Under the pieces are notes generated by a model. It was not told the DNA's origin. It did not search any database and saw only the letters and a list, made by a program, of their open reading frames with translations. This document shows positions 37,986-44,758 of a DNA stretch of 46,957 nucleotides, piece by piece. Source of the DNA: a virus; IMG/VR virus record IMGVR_UViG_3300027779_000047, positions 1 through 46,957 of that record; one strand, 5' to 3'. A program made the translations under genes and the position numbers. Position 1 is the first letter of the stretch. The number at the start of each line of letters is the position of its first letter.

Positions 37986-39227
37986 TTACTTGTCCCAAGA
38001 CTTGATGGCAGTAAAGTTATTGTAAGAGAATTCCATACGATCCACTAGTTTGACAGCATCACCAGAGATACGATCAATCGCAACATAACCCTCTGGGTTA
38101 GTCACCTTGAAGCCATCAGCAGTACGTACAAATGTACCCATACCCTTAACAGAATTCAATTTCTTAACAATCATCATCTTACCCTCAACCAATAGGTTCT
38201 GAAAGGTGATAACCTGTACGAGATTGATGGTATGCTTCTTGACTTCTCTCATGAATTCTTTCTGAATATTCGTGTATTTCTTCTTACCGCCCTCTGATTT
38301 GGCTTTATCAATCTGCTTCTGTATGCTGGTCATAACCCATTCCTCATATCCCTTGGCATGCTTGGCTGGATTAGTAATGATCTGACCAGCACGTACCTTA
38401 GAGTTATTGTAGGTTTTGAGGGATGCACCAGCAACGGCGCCTGTCATAGAGTTTTGTAGAGCAAGGAAAGATCGTAGTTTAACAGCACTAATCTTTTGGA
38501 ATGTCTTACCAGTAGAGGATAGAATCGCTGTGATTTTCTCTGTCTCGCCCGTAGTGAATGTAGACGAACCAGACGTATCCTTATAAGTGGCATCATCCAT
38601 CCATATAGAAGAGGGTTTCTTCAAAGAACTGATATTGGCACCAAATGATGCTTTCATTCCTTGGAGTGTACTACCTGTATATGTGGTATGCCATACGATA
38701 CCTATTTTAGACTTTTTTATATAATTACCAAGATCACTATCCACGGGTACAGCATAGACAATAGTGTTAGGTTGAAATGTGATATATTTAATGCCATCGA
38801 TAGTCTTATTCTCAGTATCATCAGTCCACATAAGATCGCCCTGTAGAACGCCTTTGATACCAAGTTTAGAGAATTCAGTAAGTGCCACCTTGAATTTACT
38901 ATTCAATGCACCAGATAGATCATCATCAATTTCCTTAATAGACTTATACAATTTGGGATTAACATTAAACACAGACTTTTTGGCAACAAAGAACTTACCA
39001 TCATCGGGGTCTATACCAGCAAAGATCGCTGGTGCGCCATCCCATTTGACAGTCATATTAACAGAAGAACGAGAAGAACCAGCCAACATATCACGTAGAG
39101 AACGAAGGAAGTTCAATGCTGCCCTACCACCATCAACACCAAAGTTAATGATCTCATCCTCTAAGTGTTCAAGATGTAAGTTCTTGCCACCTTTATCTTC
39201 AGTAATCATTGTATTAAATTTCATCAT
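37986..39227 (-). CDS. KxDG-motif protein, ligase-like nucleotidyltransferase candidate
   Basis: 413 aa from the ATG at 39227; the frame runs further upstream but through the promoter, so the N-terminal 115 codons are rejected. KWDG at 61-64 in VNMTVKWDGAPAIFAG matches motif I of covalent nucleotidyltransferases. KFFVAKKSVFN and GVLQGDLMW (motif III-like) follow, then GIVWHTTYTG. Similar proteins in T4-like phages are known to me only as an uncharacterised family. The ATG stands 5 nt after TATAAATA (39240-39233), so a leaderless mRNA is expected. Confidence 0.6.
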   Translation of the reverse strand: MMKFNTMITEDKGGKNLHLEHLEDEIINFGVDGGRAALNFLRSLRDMLAGSSRSSVNMTVKWDGAPAIFAGIDPDDGKFFVAKKSVFNVNPKLYKSIKEIDDDLSGALNSKFKVALTEFSKLGIKGVLQGDLMWTDDTENKTIDGIKYITFQPNTIVYAVPVDSDLGNYIKKSKIGIVWHTTYTGSTLQGMKASFGANISSLKKPSSIWMDDATYKDTSGSSTFTTGETEKITAILSSTGKTFQKISAVKLRSFLALQNSMTGAVAGASLKTYNNSKVRAGQIITNPAKHAKGYEEWVMTSIQKQIDKAKSEGGKKKYTNIQKEFMREVKKHTINLVQVITFQNLLVEGKMMIVKKLNSVKGMGTFVRTADGFKVTNPEGYVAIDRISGDAVKLVDRMEFSYNNFTAIKSWDK

Positions 39228-39232
39228 GCTTC

Positions 39233-39263
39233 TATTTATATCATAAACAATATAGTATGTCAA
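39233..39263 (-). promoter_or_regulatory. Combined early/late promoter
   Basis: On the minus strand TTGACA (39263-39258) is followed after 17 bp by TATAAATA (39240-39233), then GAAGC and ATG. It gives either sigma70-type or late-type initiation with the transcript starting near the A of the ATG. Confidence 0.65.
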
Positions 39264-39268
39264 GTCAC

Positions 39269-39276
39269 AATAAATA
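39269..39276 (+). promoter_or_regulatory. Late-type box (AATAAATA)
   Basis: AATAAATA, then GAATA and the ATG at 39282: the same 5-nt distance as the other leaderless late starts. One mismatch to TATAAATA. It is divergent from the promoter at 39263-39233 and overlaps its upstream region. Confidence 0.45.
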
Positions 39277-39281
39277 GAATA

Positions 39282-39485
39282 ATGCCAGATAGATACGGAG
39301 AAAATACAAGAGAATGGATGATCATGTATAGTGATATAGAGATGGATAAAGAGTGGCATACGACTGCCTGTATAGGGGTTTGCACGCTCGAGGATGACGT
39401 ATGCATAGGGTGTAATAGGACTATGGATGAGATTAGAGAAGCGTATATAGAGAGTATGCGGAGAGATTCCCATATAATCCCATAG
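39282..39485 (+). CDS. DUF1289-like cysteine protein
   Basis: 67 aa. TACIGVCTLEDDVCIGCNRT with four cysteines (30, 34, 41, 44) and the following MDEIREA matches the DUF1289 pattern (CxxVC...CxGCxRTxxEI), small presumed metal-binding proteins in proteobacteria. Unusual in a phage. The ATG lies 5 nt after AATAAATA and has no ribosome site. Confidence 0.6.
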   Translation: MPDRYGENTREWMIMYSDIEMDKEWHTTACIGVCTLEDDVCIGCNRTMDEIREAYIESMRRDSHIIP

Positions 39486-39605
39486 GAACCCATAAAATAG
39501 GGTATTTAAATAAAGGTTAAAATAAACATGATGCCGTTGTGATATGAATTTGTAGACTCTCAGCATAAGCTCCACACAGCCCTCAGAATTATTATAGAAA
39601 GGGAC

Positions 39606-39634
39606 TTGACAATGGCCCCATATAGGTGTATATT
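39606..39634 (+). promoter_or_regulatory. Early sigma70-like promoter
   Basis: TTGACA (39606-39611), 17 bp, TATATT (39629-39634). Confidence 0.75.
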
Positions 39635-39721
39635 AGGCCATGCTGGGCTTTTAAGGGTAGCTATAGAGTGTAACATTAATACAACACAGAGATAATAAAC
39701 ACAAATAAGCTAAATGAGTGC

Positions 39722-39750
39722 TTGACATATCCCTGCCAGCCATGTATAGT
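39722..39750 (+). promoter_or_regulatory. Early sigma70-like promoter
   Basis: TTGACA (39722-39727), 17 bp, TATAGT (39745-39750), for the gene at 39787. Confidence 0.75.
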
Positions 39751-39786
39751 ATTACTATAATGAGGATTAACGGTAAGGATAGAGAG

Positions 39787-40005
39787 ATGACTGAATTAAC
39801 ACTAGTGGCAGACGGCTGGATGGAGAAGGGCGTACGAGTGGTATGCTGGAGATATGGTTCATATGACTATGAGATAGAGATATTCAATATGAAGCTAACA
39901 TCTAAGGAGACTAAGGTCACTATACCGTATAAGGCCTCCTATGAGGCGACTATCGCCCATGTTAAGGAGATGTGTGCAGCTACTAACGCCTGTTGTGTGT
40001 ATTAA
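39787..40005 (+). CDS. Accessory protein (72 aa), unknown
   Basis: ATG 39787 after AAGGATAGAGAG; ATG 39760 lies almost at the expected start point. Beta-rich, MTELTLVADGWMEKGVRVVC, with four cysteines including a C-terminal CC pair. Single gene under promoter 39722. No family recognised. Confidence 0.5.
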   Translation: MTELTLVADGWMEKGVRVVCWRYGSYDYEIEIFNMKLTSKETKVTIPYKASYEATIAHVKEMCAATNACCVY

Positions 40006-40015
40006 AAGAAAGTAC

Positions 40016-40044
40016 TTGACATATACCTTATAGTGTGTTATAGT
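40016..40044 (+). promoter_or_regulatory. Early sigma70-like promoter
   Basis: TTGACA (40016-40021), 17 bp, TATAGT (40039-40044). It drives the structured RNA that follows. Confidence 0.75.
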
Positions 40045-40054
40045 ACTAATAGAA

Positions 40055-40176
40055 TTGAGAGAGTGATTCGTTAAGGTTGGATGGGTCATGTTAAAGTTCC
40101 ACAATGGTGGTGTGACAAGTGAGTCGATCCTCTCTCAGCTCTCTCTAAGAAGGGTGGCCCCTTTAAACTGGCCGCC
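40055..40176 (+). ncRNA. Structured leader or small RNA
   Basis: TTGAGAGAG (40055-40063) pairs with CTCTCTCAG (40130-40138), extended inside by GAT-CG with CGATC; an inner GTCA/TGAC pair (40085-40115) encloses a CCAC/GTGG hairpin. A second hairpin GGTGGCC (40153-40159) with GGCCGCC (40170-40176) follows. It starts about 5-10 nt after the start point of promoter 40016. No ORF of note. Not similar to the leader motif at 7562. Confidence 0.5.
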
Positions 40177-40208
40177 AATGTCTAATCTATAAATGTAATA
40201 AGTATCCA

Positions 40209-40412
40209 ATGAAACATCTAACAGCAACTGAAAGGATCAACCCCCCAATGGCCAATTCCCCTATATCTTTAAGCTCCTCAGAGGCAATCACAATATCAGT
40301 ATTAGAGAAGGAACTTGGTTCACCCTCTATAGATTCCCGATACAGAGAATGTATCATTAGGAGAATTGAGTACATCAAGGAGAACTTACAGGACAACATG
40401 GCCACCCCCTAA
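40209..40412 (+). CDS. Hypothetical protein (67 aa)
   Basis: MKHLTATERINPPMANSPIS, then a helical C-terminal half (EKELGSPSIDSRYRECIIRR). The ribosome site is weak. An ORF of similar length exists on the other strand (40405-40187); this strand is preferred because of promoter 40016. The stop lies inside the hairpin at 40398. Confidence 0.35.
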   Translation: MKHLTATERINPPMANSPISLSSSEAITISVLEKELGSPSIDSRYRECIIRRIEYIKENLQDNMATP

Positions 40413-40429
40413 AACTGGAAGGGGGCCAT
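40398..40429 (+). terminator. Strong GC-rich hairpin overlapping a stop codon
   Basis: CCCCCT (40405-40410) with AGGGGG (40420-40425), extended by ATGG (40398-40401) with CCAT (40426-40429) around a 3-nt bulge. The T-run is lacking, so termination is probable but not certain. Confidence 0.5.
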
Positions 40430-40473
40430 ATCCCTTAACTGGGAATAAAAATTCAGCTGGCCCAAAAAAAGAC

Positions 40474-40502
40474 TTGACAAGGCTGTTTATATGTGTTACT
40501 AT
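40474..40502 (+). promoter_or_regulatory. Early sigma70-like promoter
   Basis: TTGACA (40474-40479), 17 bp, TACTAT (40497-40502), upstream of the oxygenase cluster. Confidence 0.8.
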
Positions 40503-40535
40503 AACACTTAACAATTGAGAAGGAACTACTACACT

Positions 40536-40856
40536 ATGAATGAATACAATATTGGCGACACCGTGTCCTATCTGGACGAATATAACGGAATGAAGTCTGG
40601 AGTTATCGCAGAGGTTGCCTCTGATATGGACTCCTATAACGATATGAAGCTTGAGGATGGTATTCCTTACTATGCTTCGAAGAAGCTGACAGCAGCTGCG
40701 AATAAGAAGTTAAAAAATGAAGCGAAAGCTCCGTTAACCTCTCCCGTATATGCGAAGGTCAAGCCGAAGAACATGGAATCAGTCTTCCTTATTCTGAAGA
40801 AGGATTTGGCGGCTGTTGAGGAGGAGTTTATCATGATGGATGATGTTATTGGATAA
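40536..40856 (+). CDS. Hypothetical protein, first gene of the oxygenase cluster
   Basis: 106 aa from ATG 40536, after GAGAAGGAACTACTACACT. N-terminal MNEYNIGDTVSYLDEYNGMK resembles a small SH3/KOW-like beta barrel (GDxVxxLxE...GxIxE), followed by a basic helical region and an acidic C-terminus. It overlaps the P4H-like gene by 17 nt. Function unknown, possibly an oxygenase partner. Confidence 0.5.
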   Translation: MNEYNIGDTVSYLDEYNGMKSGVIAEVASDMDSYNDMKLEDGIPYYASKKLTAAANKKLKNEAKAPLTSPVYAKVKPKNMESVFLILKKDLAAVEEEFIMMDDVIG

Positions 40857-41394
40857 CCTTATAAGGACTGTGGATGGCGCTCTTAGTGCTGAGCAGTGTG
40901 ATTACCTTATCGATATGTTTGAGAGGAACGTAGCTCTTCAAGAGACGCAGATGAATGGCAAAGGCCAATCATTAACCCGTATGAATTTGATGGGTTCCTC
41001 TCATACCCCCTTTAGAGAAGACTTGGATTACTTAACCAAGGTCTTTAGTGCTGGTGTGGAGAAGTACAAGGCTGCATGTGGTATTCAGTCATGGCAGTTC
41101 CCGAAGAAGTATGCCCTAGAGGCCATAAAAATCAAGCGATACGAGCCTGATACTAATGAGAGCTTCCCCGATCATATAGATGTGATGGATTTAGAGATGA
41201 GCCGCCGTTTTTTGGTGATGTTTATCTACCTTACTGACAATGAGGGTGGTCAGACGTTCGTACAGGACTTTGTAAGCCCCTGTAAGCAAGGCACTATGCT
41301 ATTGTTCCCACCTATGTGGCCTTGGGTTCATTCAGGCGAGTCTCCTGTGAAAACATCTAAGTATATTTTAGGGAGTTATCTGCATTATGTCTAG
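40840..41394 (+). CDS. Prolyl 4-hydroxylase-like 2OG-Fe(II) oxygenase
   Basis: 184 aa. IKRYEPDTNESFPDHIDVMD contains the H-x-D site (His112, Asp114). FLVMFIYLTDNEGGQTFV, then GTMLLFPPMWPWVHSG (His164) and KTSKYILGSYL (Lys174 for 2-oxoglutarate) complete the P4Hc fold in the right order. Animal and phage P4H-like proteins hydroxylate proline or other residues. Substrate unknown. Overlaps the next oxygenase by 8 nt. Confidence 0.75.
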   Translation: MMLLDNLIRTVDGALSAEQCDYLIDMFERNVALQETQMNGKGQSLTRMNLMGSSHTPFREDLDYLTKVFSAGVEKYKAACGIQSWQFPKKYALEAIKIKRYEPDTNESFPDHIDVMDLEMSRRFLVMFIYLTDNEGGQTFVQDFVSPCKQGTMLLFPPMWPWVHSGESPVKTSKYILGSYLHYV

Positions 41395-42037
41395 TTTATC
41401 TCGTTTGGCTGGTTCTGTGACGCCGGGCGCTACATTCAGTGAGAAGTTTAAGGCGAAAGTGGTTGACTTGGAACAGTCGATGCACTATAATACCGAACGA
41501 GCCACTGGAACTTGCGTTGGTGGCACCGAAGGCTATACGATGGCCGAGATGAACGATGCCCTACGGAATGATATAAGAGAATCAGGCGATTCGTTTCAAG
41601 GTCGGAACTCTTCTACTGCCTCCTTTATGACAAGATGGGACATGCATCAAACCTATGGTTCATTTTCTCTTCTGGGTGATCTAGCAATAGAGGCAGCCGC
41701 AGACATACCCCTGGCGATACGGACGTTTGCTGATGGAAGTCCTAATCCTATATCTCTTTACGTTCAAGAGAGCTGGGGTTTGATATATAATAAGGGTCAT
41801 ACGTGTAAAACGCATACGCATTGGCCTTCCACGTGGTCTTACACCTATTGTGTGGATGCATGTGAGAAATGTGCGCCTCTTTGTTTCCCAACAAATGATG
41901 GTGTTCATCCTATACCCCCAAAGCAAGGGCAGTTAATACTCTTTCCTTCTTGGGTTAATCACTTTGTGCCAGAGCATGAGTGTGATCACGAAAGAATTAT
42001 GATCTCTGGCAACCTAGACGTAGATTGGAAAAAGTAA
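41387..42037 (+). CDS. Putative 2OG-Fe(II) oxygenase, paralogue A
   Basis: 216 aa. ESWGLIYNKGHTCKTHTHWP gives the HTH iron-site region, then WSYTYCVDACEKCAPLCFPT, LILFPSWVNHFVPEHECDHE (third His) and RIMISGNLDV. Same layout as paralogue B (42037) and the gene at 5451. Four cysteines around DACEKCAPLC are extra and could bind a metal. TAATG overlap with paralogue B. Confidence 0.65.
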   Translation: MSSLSRLAGSVTPGATFSEKFKAKVVDLEQSMHYNTERATGTCVGGTEGYTMAEMNDALRNDIRESGDSFQGRNSSTASFMTRWDMHQTYGSFSLLGDLAIEAAADIPLAIRTFADGSPNPISLYVQESWGLIYNKGHTCKTHTHWPSTWSYTYCVDACEKCAPLCFPTNDGVHPIPPKQGQLILFPSWVNHFVPEHECDHERIMISGNLDVDWKK

Positions 42038-42684
42038 TGCAAGGTAAAATGAGTTTAAAAGAATTAAGTGCTATGGTTAATGTCAACAATAAGGCGTTCG
42101 ATGCTAATCGACGGCCTGATATGTACCAGCATCCGAAGAACAGACCCTTTCAAGTGGGATATCCGCTCATTCAACAGCATGTTGATCTGCCAGAGGGTGT
42201 AGATGAGGAACTTATACAGATTATCAAGGGCCGAGGTGATACACAACGTCACAAAACGAACGTCAAAGCGGATATGACGGATTGGTTCATGCAAAAACAG
42301 CACCCACAGTTTCAATTGGTGGGCGATGTAGCGATTGAACTCGCAAAACGTGAGTCTCCCTATGACATGGCGATGGAACTGTTCGATTGTTGGGGTGTCA
42401 TCTATCAAAAAGACGATTGGACAAAGGCCCACGATCATTGGCCTCACCCGTGGTCGTTCGTTTATTACATAAGATGCGGAGTAGACGATTCGCCCCTAGC
42501 GTTCCCCGATGGATATCAAGGTGAGCATCATTTGAAGCCTGTTTCTGGTGACATGATCCTCTTTCCAGGCCATTTGAGGCACAAAGTACCCAGACAAACG
42601 CATGATTCAGAGAGAATCATAGTGGCAGGGAACATTTCACCCATGCTTTTACCTTTGGCACACCCTTTTAGAAGGTTTGATTAG
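42037..42684 (+). CDS. Putative 2OG-Fe(II) oxygenase, paralogue B
   Basis: 215 aa from the ATG overlapping the upstream stop. CWGVIYQKDDWTKAHDHWPH then PWSFVYYIRCG, LAFPDGY, MILFPGHLRHKVPRQTHDSE and RIIVAGNI align by eye with paralogue A, so the pair probably arose by duplication. The Cys cluster of paralogue A is absent here. Substrate unknown. Confidence 0.65.
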   Translation: MQGKMSLKELSAMVNVNNKAFDANRRPDMYQHPKNRPFQVGYPLIQQHVDLPEGVDEELIQIIKGRGDTQRHKTNVKADMTDWFMQKQHPQFQLVGDVAIELAKRESPYDMAMELFDCWGVIYQKDDWTKAHDHWPHPWSFVYYIRCGVDDSPLAFPDGYQGEHHLKPVSGDMILFPGHLRHKVPRQTHDSERIIVAGNISPMLLPLAHPFRRFD

Positions 42685-42700
42685 TCTAAATAAACTTCAC

Positions 42701-42919
42701 ATGACAATAAGAACCACAAAAACGGGAAACAAGTTTCGTGTAATGGTCTTAGAAGACCCTAATGTTCCAGATGTGTATCTGGAGTATCAGAGCGGACTGA
42801 GCTTTGAGGAGGCACATGAGATGTTAGCCTTCTACGCAGACCAAGGAAAGAATGACTTGGTACTTGAAGAATACTATCCAGATGCTAATCGTATAGGACG
42901 CAATCCCGAGCTCCATTAA
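42701..42919 (+). CDS. Hypothetical protein (72 aa)
   Basis: ATG 42701; the frame is open from 42677 but the first residues overlap the upstream gene end. TCTAAATA ends 8 nt before the ATG, a possible weak late box. It is a small beta/helix protein (KFRVMVLEDPNVPDVYLEYQ). Function unknown. Confidence 0.5.
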   Translation: MTIRTTKTGNKFRVMVLEDPNVPDVYLEYQSGLSFEEAHEMLAFYADQGKNDLVLEEYYPDANRIGRNPELH

Positions 42920-42923
42920 TCCT

Positions 42924-42931
42924 TATAAATA
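42924..42931 (+). promoter_or_regulatory. T4-type late promoter box (TATAAATA)
   Basis: TATAAATA followed by GGTTT and the ATG of the gp5-like gene at 42937. No TTGACA upstream. The 5-nt distance equals that at three other late-type sites. Confidence 0.75.
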
Positions 42932-42936
42932 GGTTT

Positions 42937-44451
42937 ATGGAAACAGAAAATCAATATTTTATGGGCATGGACGGATTCGTATGGTTCGTTGGTGTTGTTG
43001 AAGATCGTAACGATCCAGACCAACAAGGCAGGGTTCGAATACGCTGTCTAGGATATCATAGTCAGAACCATCATGAGGTTCCAACAACTGATCTACCTTG
43101 GGCTCACGTTATGCATCCCGTCACAGACCCTTCTATGCATGGAATGGGCAACAGTCCTTCTTGGCTTGTTGAAGGCTCTTGGATTATCGGATTCTTTCGA
43201 GATGCAATAGAGAAACAACAACCCATCATCATAGGTTCAATGCCTGGCCAACCTTCTGAGGTTGCGAACTACCGAACAGGGTTCAACGATCCTCGACACA
43301 AAGAGTCCACTCAGACAAATGATGCTGGTATTAAAGAATATGCAGCCAACCCAGAAGATGAGGCGGATTACGGCCCCTATCCTTTGGGAGCGATAAAGGA
43401 TAACTCTCTACCAGAAGACAAACAAACGAAATTCAGTAGGTTCTCTGGACACACTGTCGGAGAAACGGACACAAGTCGTTTGGGTAGAGGTATAACATCA
43501 GAAAATCATGCTGCACTATCACGAAGACGCAAGCAACGCCGTACGAAGATACCTACTGCCACCAAACCATTCATACCTACGGTTGAAAACCTTAGTGTAA
43601 ATGGAACTAATAAAGCAGATGTGATGAAACCGTGGGATGAATTGCATCCTAAAGGTCTAACCAAGGATGCATCTCCCTATATCTCAGCCGCTTATCCATA
43701 CAACCACGTATATGAGAGCGAGTCTGGTCATCTTATGGAGATTGACGATACGCCAGGCGGAGAAAGACTCCACAGAGAGCATATGTCTGGTACGTTTGAA
43801 GAGATTCATCCAAAAGGAGATAAGGTTGTCAAGGTTGTCGGATCGAACTACGAGATTATCGCTGGTTCCTCTAATGTTATTATAACAGGAGATGTAAATC
43901 TTACAATAGAAGGCACGAAGAAAGAACTTATCAAGGGAGATTACGTTCTAGAGGTAGAAGGCGATTATACGAGGAAGATACATAAGAACGAGAGAATGAA
44001 AGTTGGGTCTGGAATAGGTGGCAACCTAGAACAAGAGATTGTTGGAAACAATTCCTTCAATATCAATGGTGCAGTAAAGGGCCGGATTAATAAAGACTCC
44101 GATACTACCATTGTAGGAAACCAACAACACACCGTAGAGGGATTCCAACGTACTTCTATCACAGGAGACATCGGCAGGAAGTCTACTAAGGGTTCTATTA
44201 TGGATGAGGCGTTTGTTAACTACTCTCAACTGTCGATATCTGGTATCATGTCTGTCAAGTCTGGTACAACAGGTAACTTTAAGACTGCTGATGTCATGAC
44301 AATTCATTCAGAGGCCGCAACCAATTGGCGTTCCGAAGGCTTGGTTACAGAAACCTTCGAAGCAAGTCATACTAATAACACTACAGGGATTTTCGACTTG
44401 AACGTATCGACTGAAGTTGATATCGACAGTGCGTTGATTAACTTAAACTAG
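42937..44451 (+). CDS. 5: gp5-like baseplate hub spike without lysozyme domain
   Basis: 504 aa. The N-terminal OB-fold (FVWFVGVVEDRNDPDQQGRV, about 14-33; RIRCLGYHSQNHHEVPTTDL) is that of gp5/VgrG. A Pro/Lys-rich linker follows, then a C-terminal beta-helix of repeated short strands (VVKVVGSNYEIIAGSSNVII, about 288-307, and on to about 480). T4 gp5 carries a lysozyme between OB-fold and needle; none is seen here. The PAAR tip protein is encoded next. Expressed from late box 42924. Confidence 0.8.
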   Translation: METENQYFMGMDGFVWFVGVVEDRNDPDQQGRVRIRCLGYHSQNHHEVPTTDLPWAHVMHPVTDPSMHGMGNSPSWLVEGSWIIGFFRDAIEKQQPIIIGSMPGQPSEVANYRTGFNDPRHKESTQTNDAGIKEYAANPEDEADYGPYPLGAIKDNSLPEDKQTKFSRFSGHTVGETDTSRLGRGITSENHAALSRRRKQRRTKIPTATKPFIPTVENLSVNGTNKADVMKPWDELHPKGLTKDASPYISAAYPYNHVYESESGHLMEIDDTPGGERLHREHMSGTFEEIHPKGDKVVKVVGSNYEIIAGSSNVIITGDVNLTIEGTKKELIKGDYVLEVEGDYTRKIHKNERMKVGSGIGGNLEQEIVGNNSFNINGAVKGRINKDSDTTIVGNQQHTVEGFQRTSITGDIGRKSTKGSIMDEAFVNYSQLSISGIMSVKSGTTGNFKTADVMTIHSEAATNWRSEGLVTETFEASHTNNTTGIFDLNVSTEVDIDSALINLN

Positions 44452-44459
44452 GAGATGTT

Positions 44460-44756
44460 ATGCCAGAAGTAACAAGAGTGGAATCAGACCAGCATGTAGG
44501 ACACGCAAGTCCTACGCCAGGCCCATTCCACAAAACAGCATATGCAACAGGTTCGCCAGATGTGTTTGTGAATGGTAAAAAGTGTACACGTATTACAGAC
44601 ACTACGGCTTGTGGTGATCCAGCTGTGGTAGGAAGTGCAACTGTATTTGCAAACGGTCTTAAAGTTCATCGTAAAGGTGACGGGACAGGTGGTCATGCTT
44701 CATGGGTTCCTAATGCTTCTGCATCTGGTTCACCTAATGTGTTTGCTGGAGGTTAA
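44460..44756 (+). CDS. PAAR-repeat spike tip protein
   Basis: 98 aa. Proline- and glycine-rich with repeated units HASPTPGPFHKTA, SPDVFVNGKKCTRITD and SATVFANGLKVHRKGDGTGG, the PAAR pattern. PAAR proteins cap the gp5/VgrG beta-helix with a metal-bound cone. Adjacent to the gp5-like gene (8 nt), consistent with a spike and tip pair. Confidence 0.85.
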   Translation: MPEVTRVESDQHVGHASPTPGPFHKTAYATGSPDVFVNGKKCTRITDTTACGDPAVVGSATVFANGLKVHRKGDGTGGHASWVPNASASGSPNVFAGG

Positions 44757-44758
44757 CT

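Larger units (their letters stand above)
39486..39786 (+). other. Non-coding stretch with two promoters
   Basis: 301 nt. It holds a small hairpin ACCCATAAAATAGGGT (39487-39503 region) followed by ATTT, which may end the DUF1289 transcript, then promoters 39606 and 39722. Between the promoters there are 87 nt without a usable ORF, so promoter 39606 may make a short RNA or a longer leader for the gene at 39787. Confidence 0.5.

Noticed and set aside
39228-39575. N-terminal extension of the KxDG gene
   Set aside because: The added 115 codons run through the TTGACA/TATAAATA promoter and the divergent DUF1289 gene and read like non-coding sequence.
40187-40405. 72-codon minus-strand frame opposite the gene at 40209
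   Set aside because: No promoter or ribosome site on that strand; the plus strand has promoter 40016 upstream. Neither is strongly supported.
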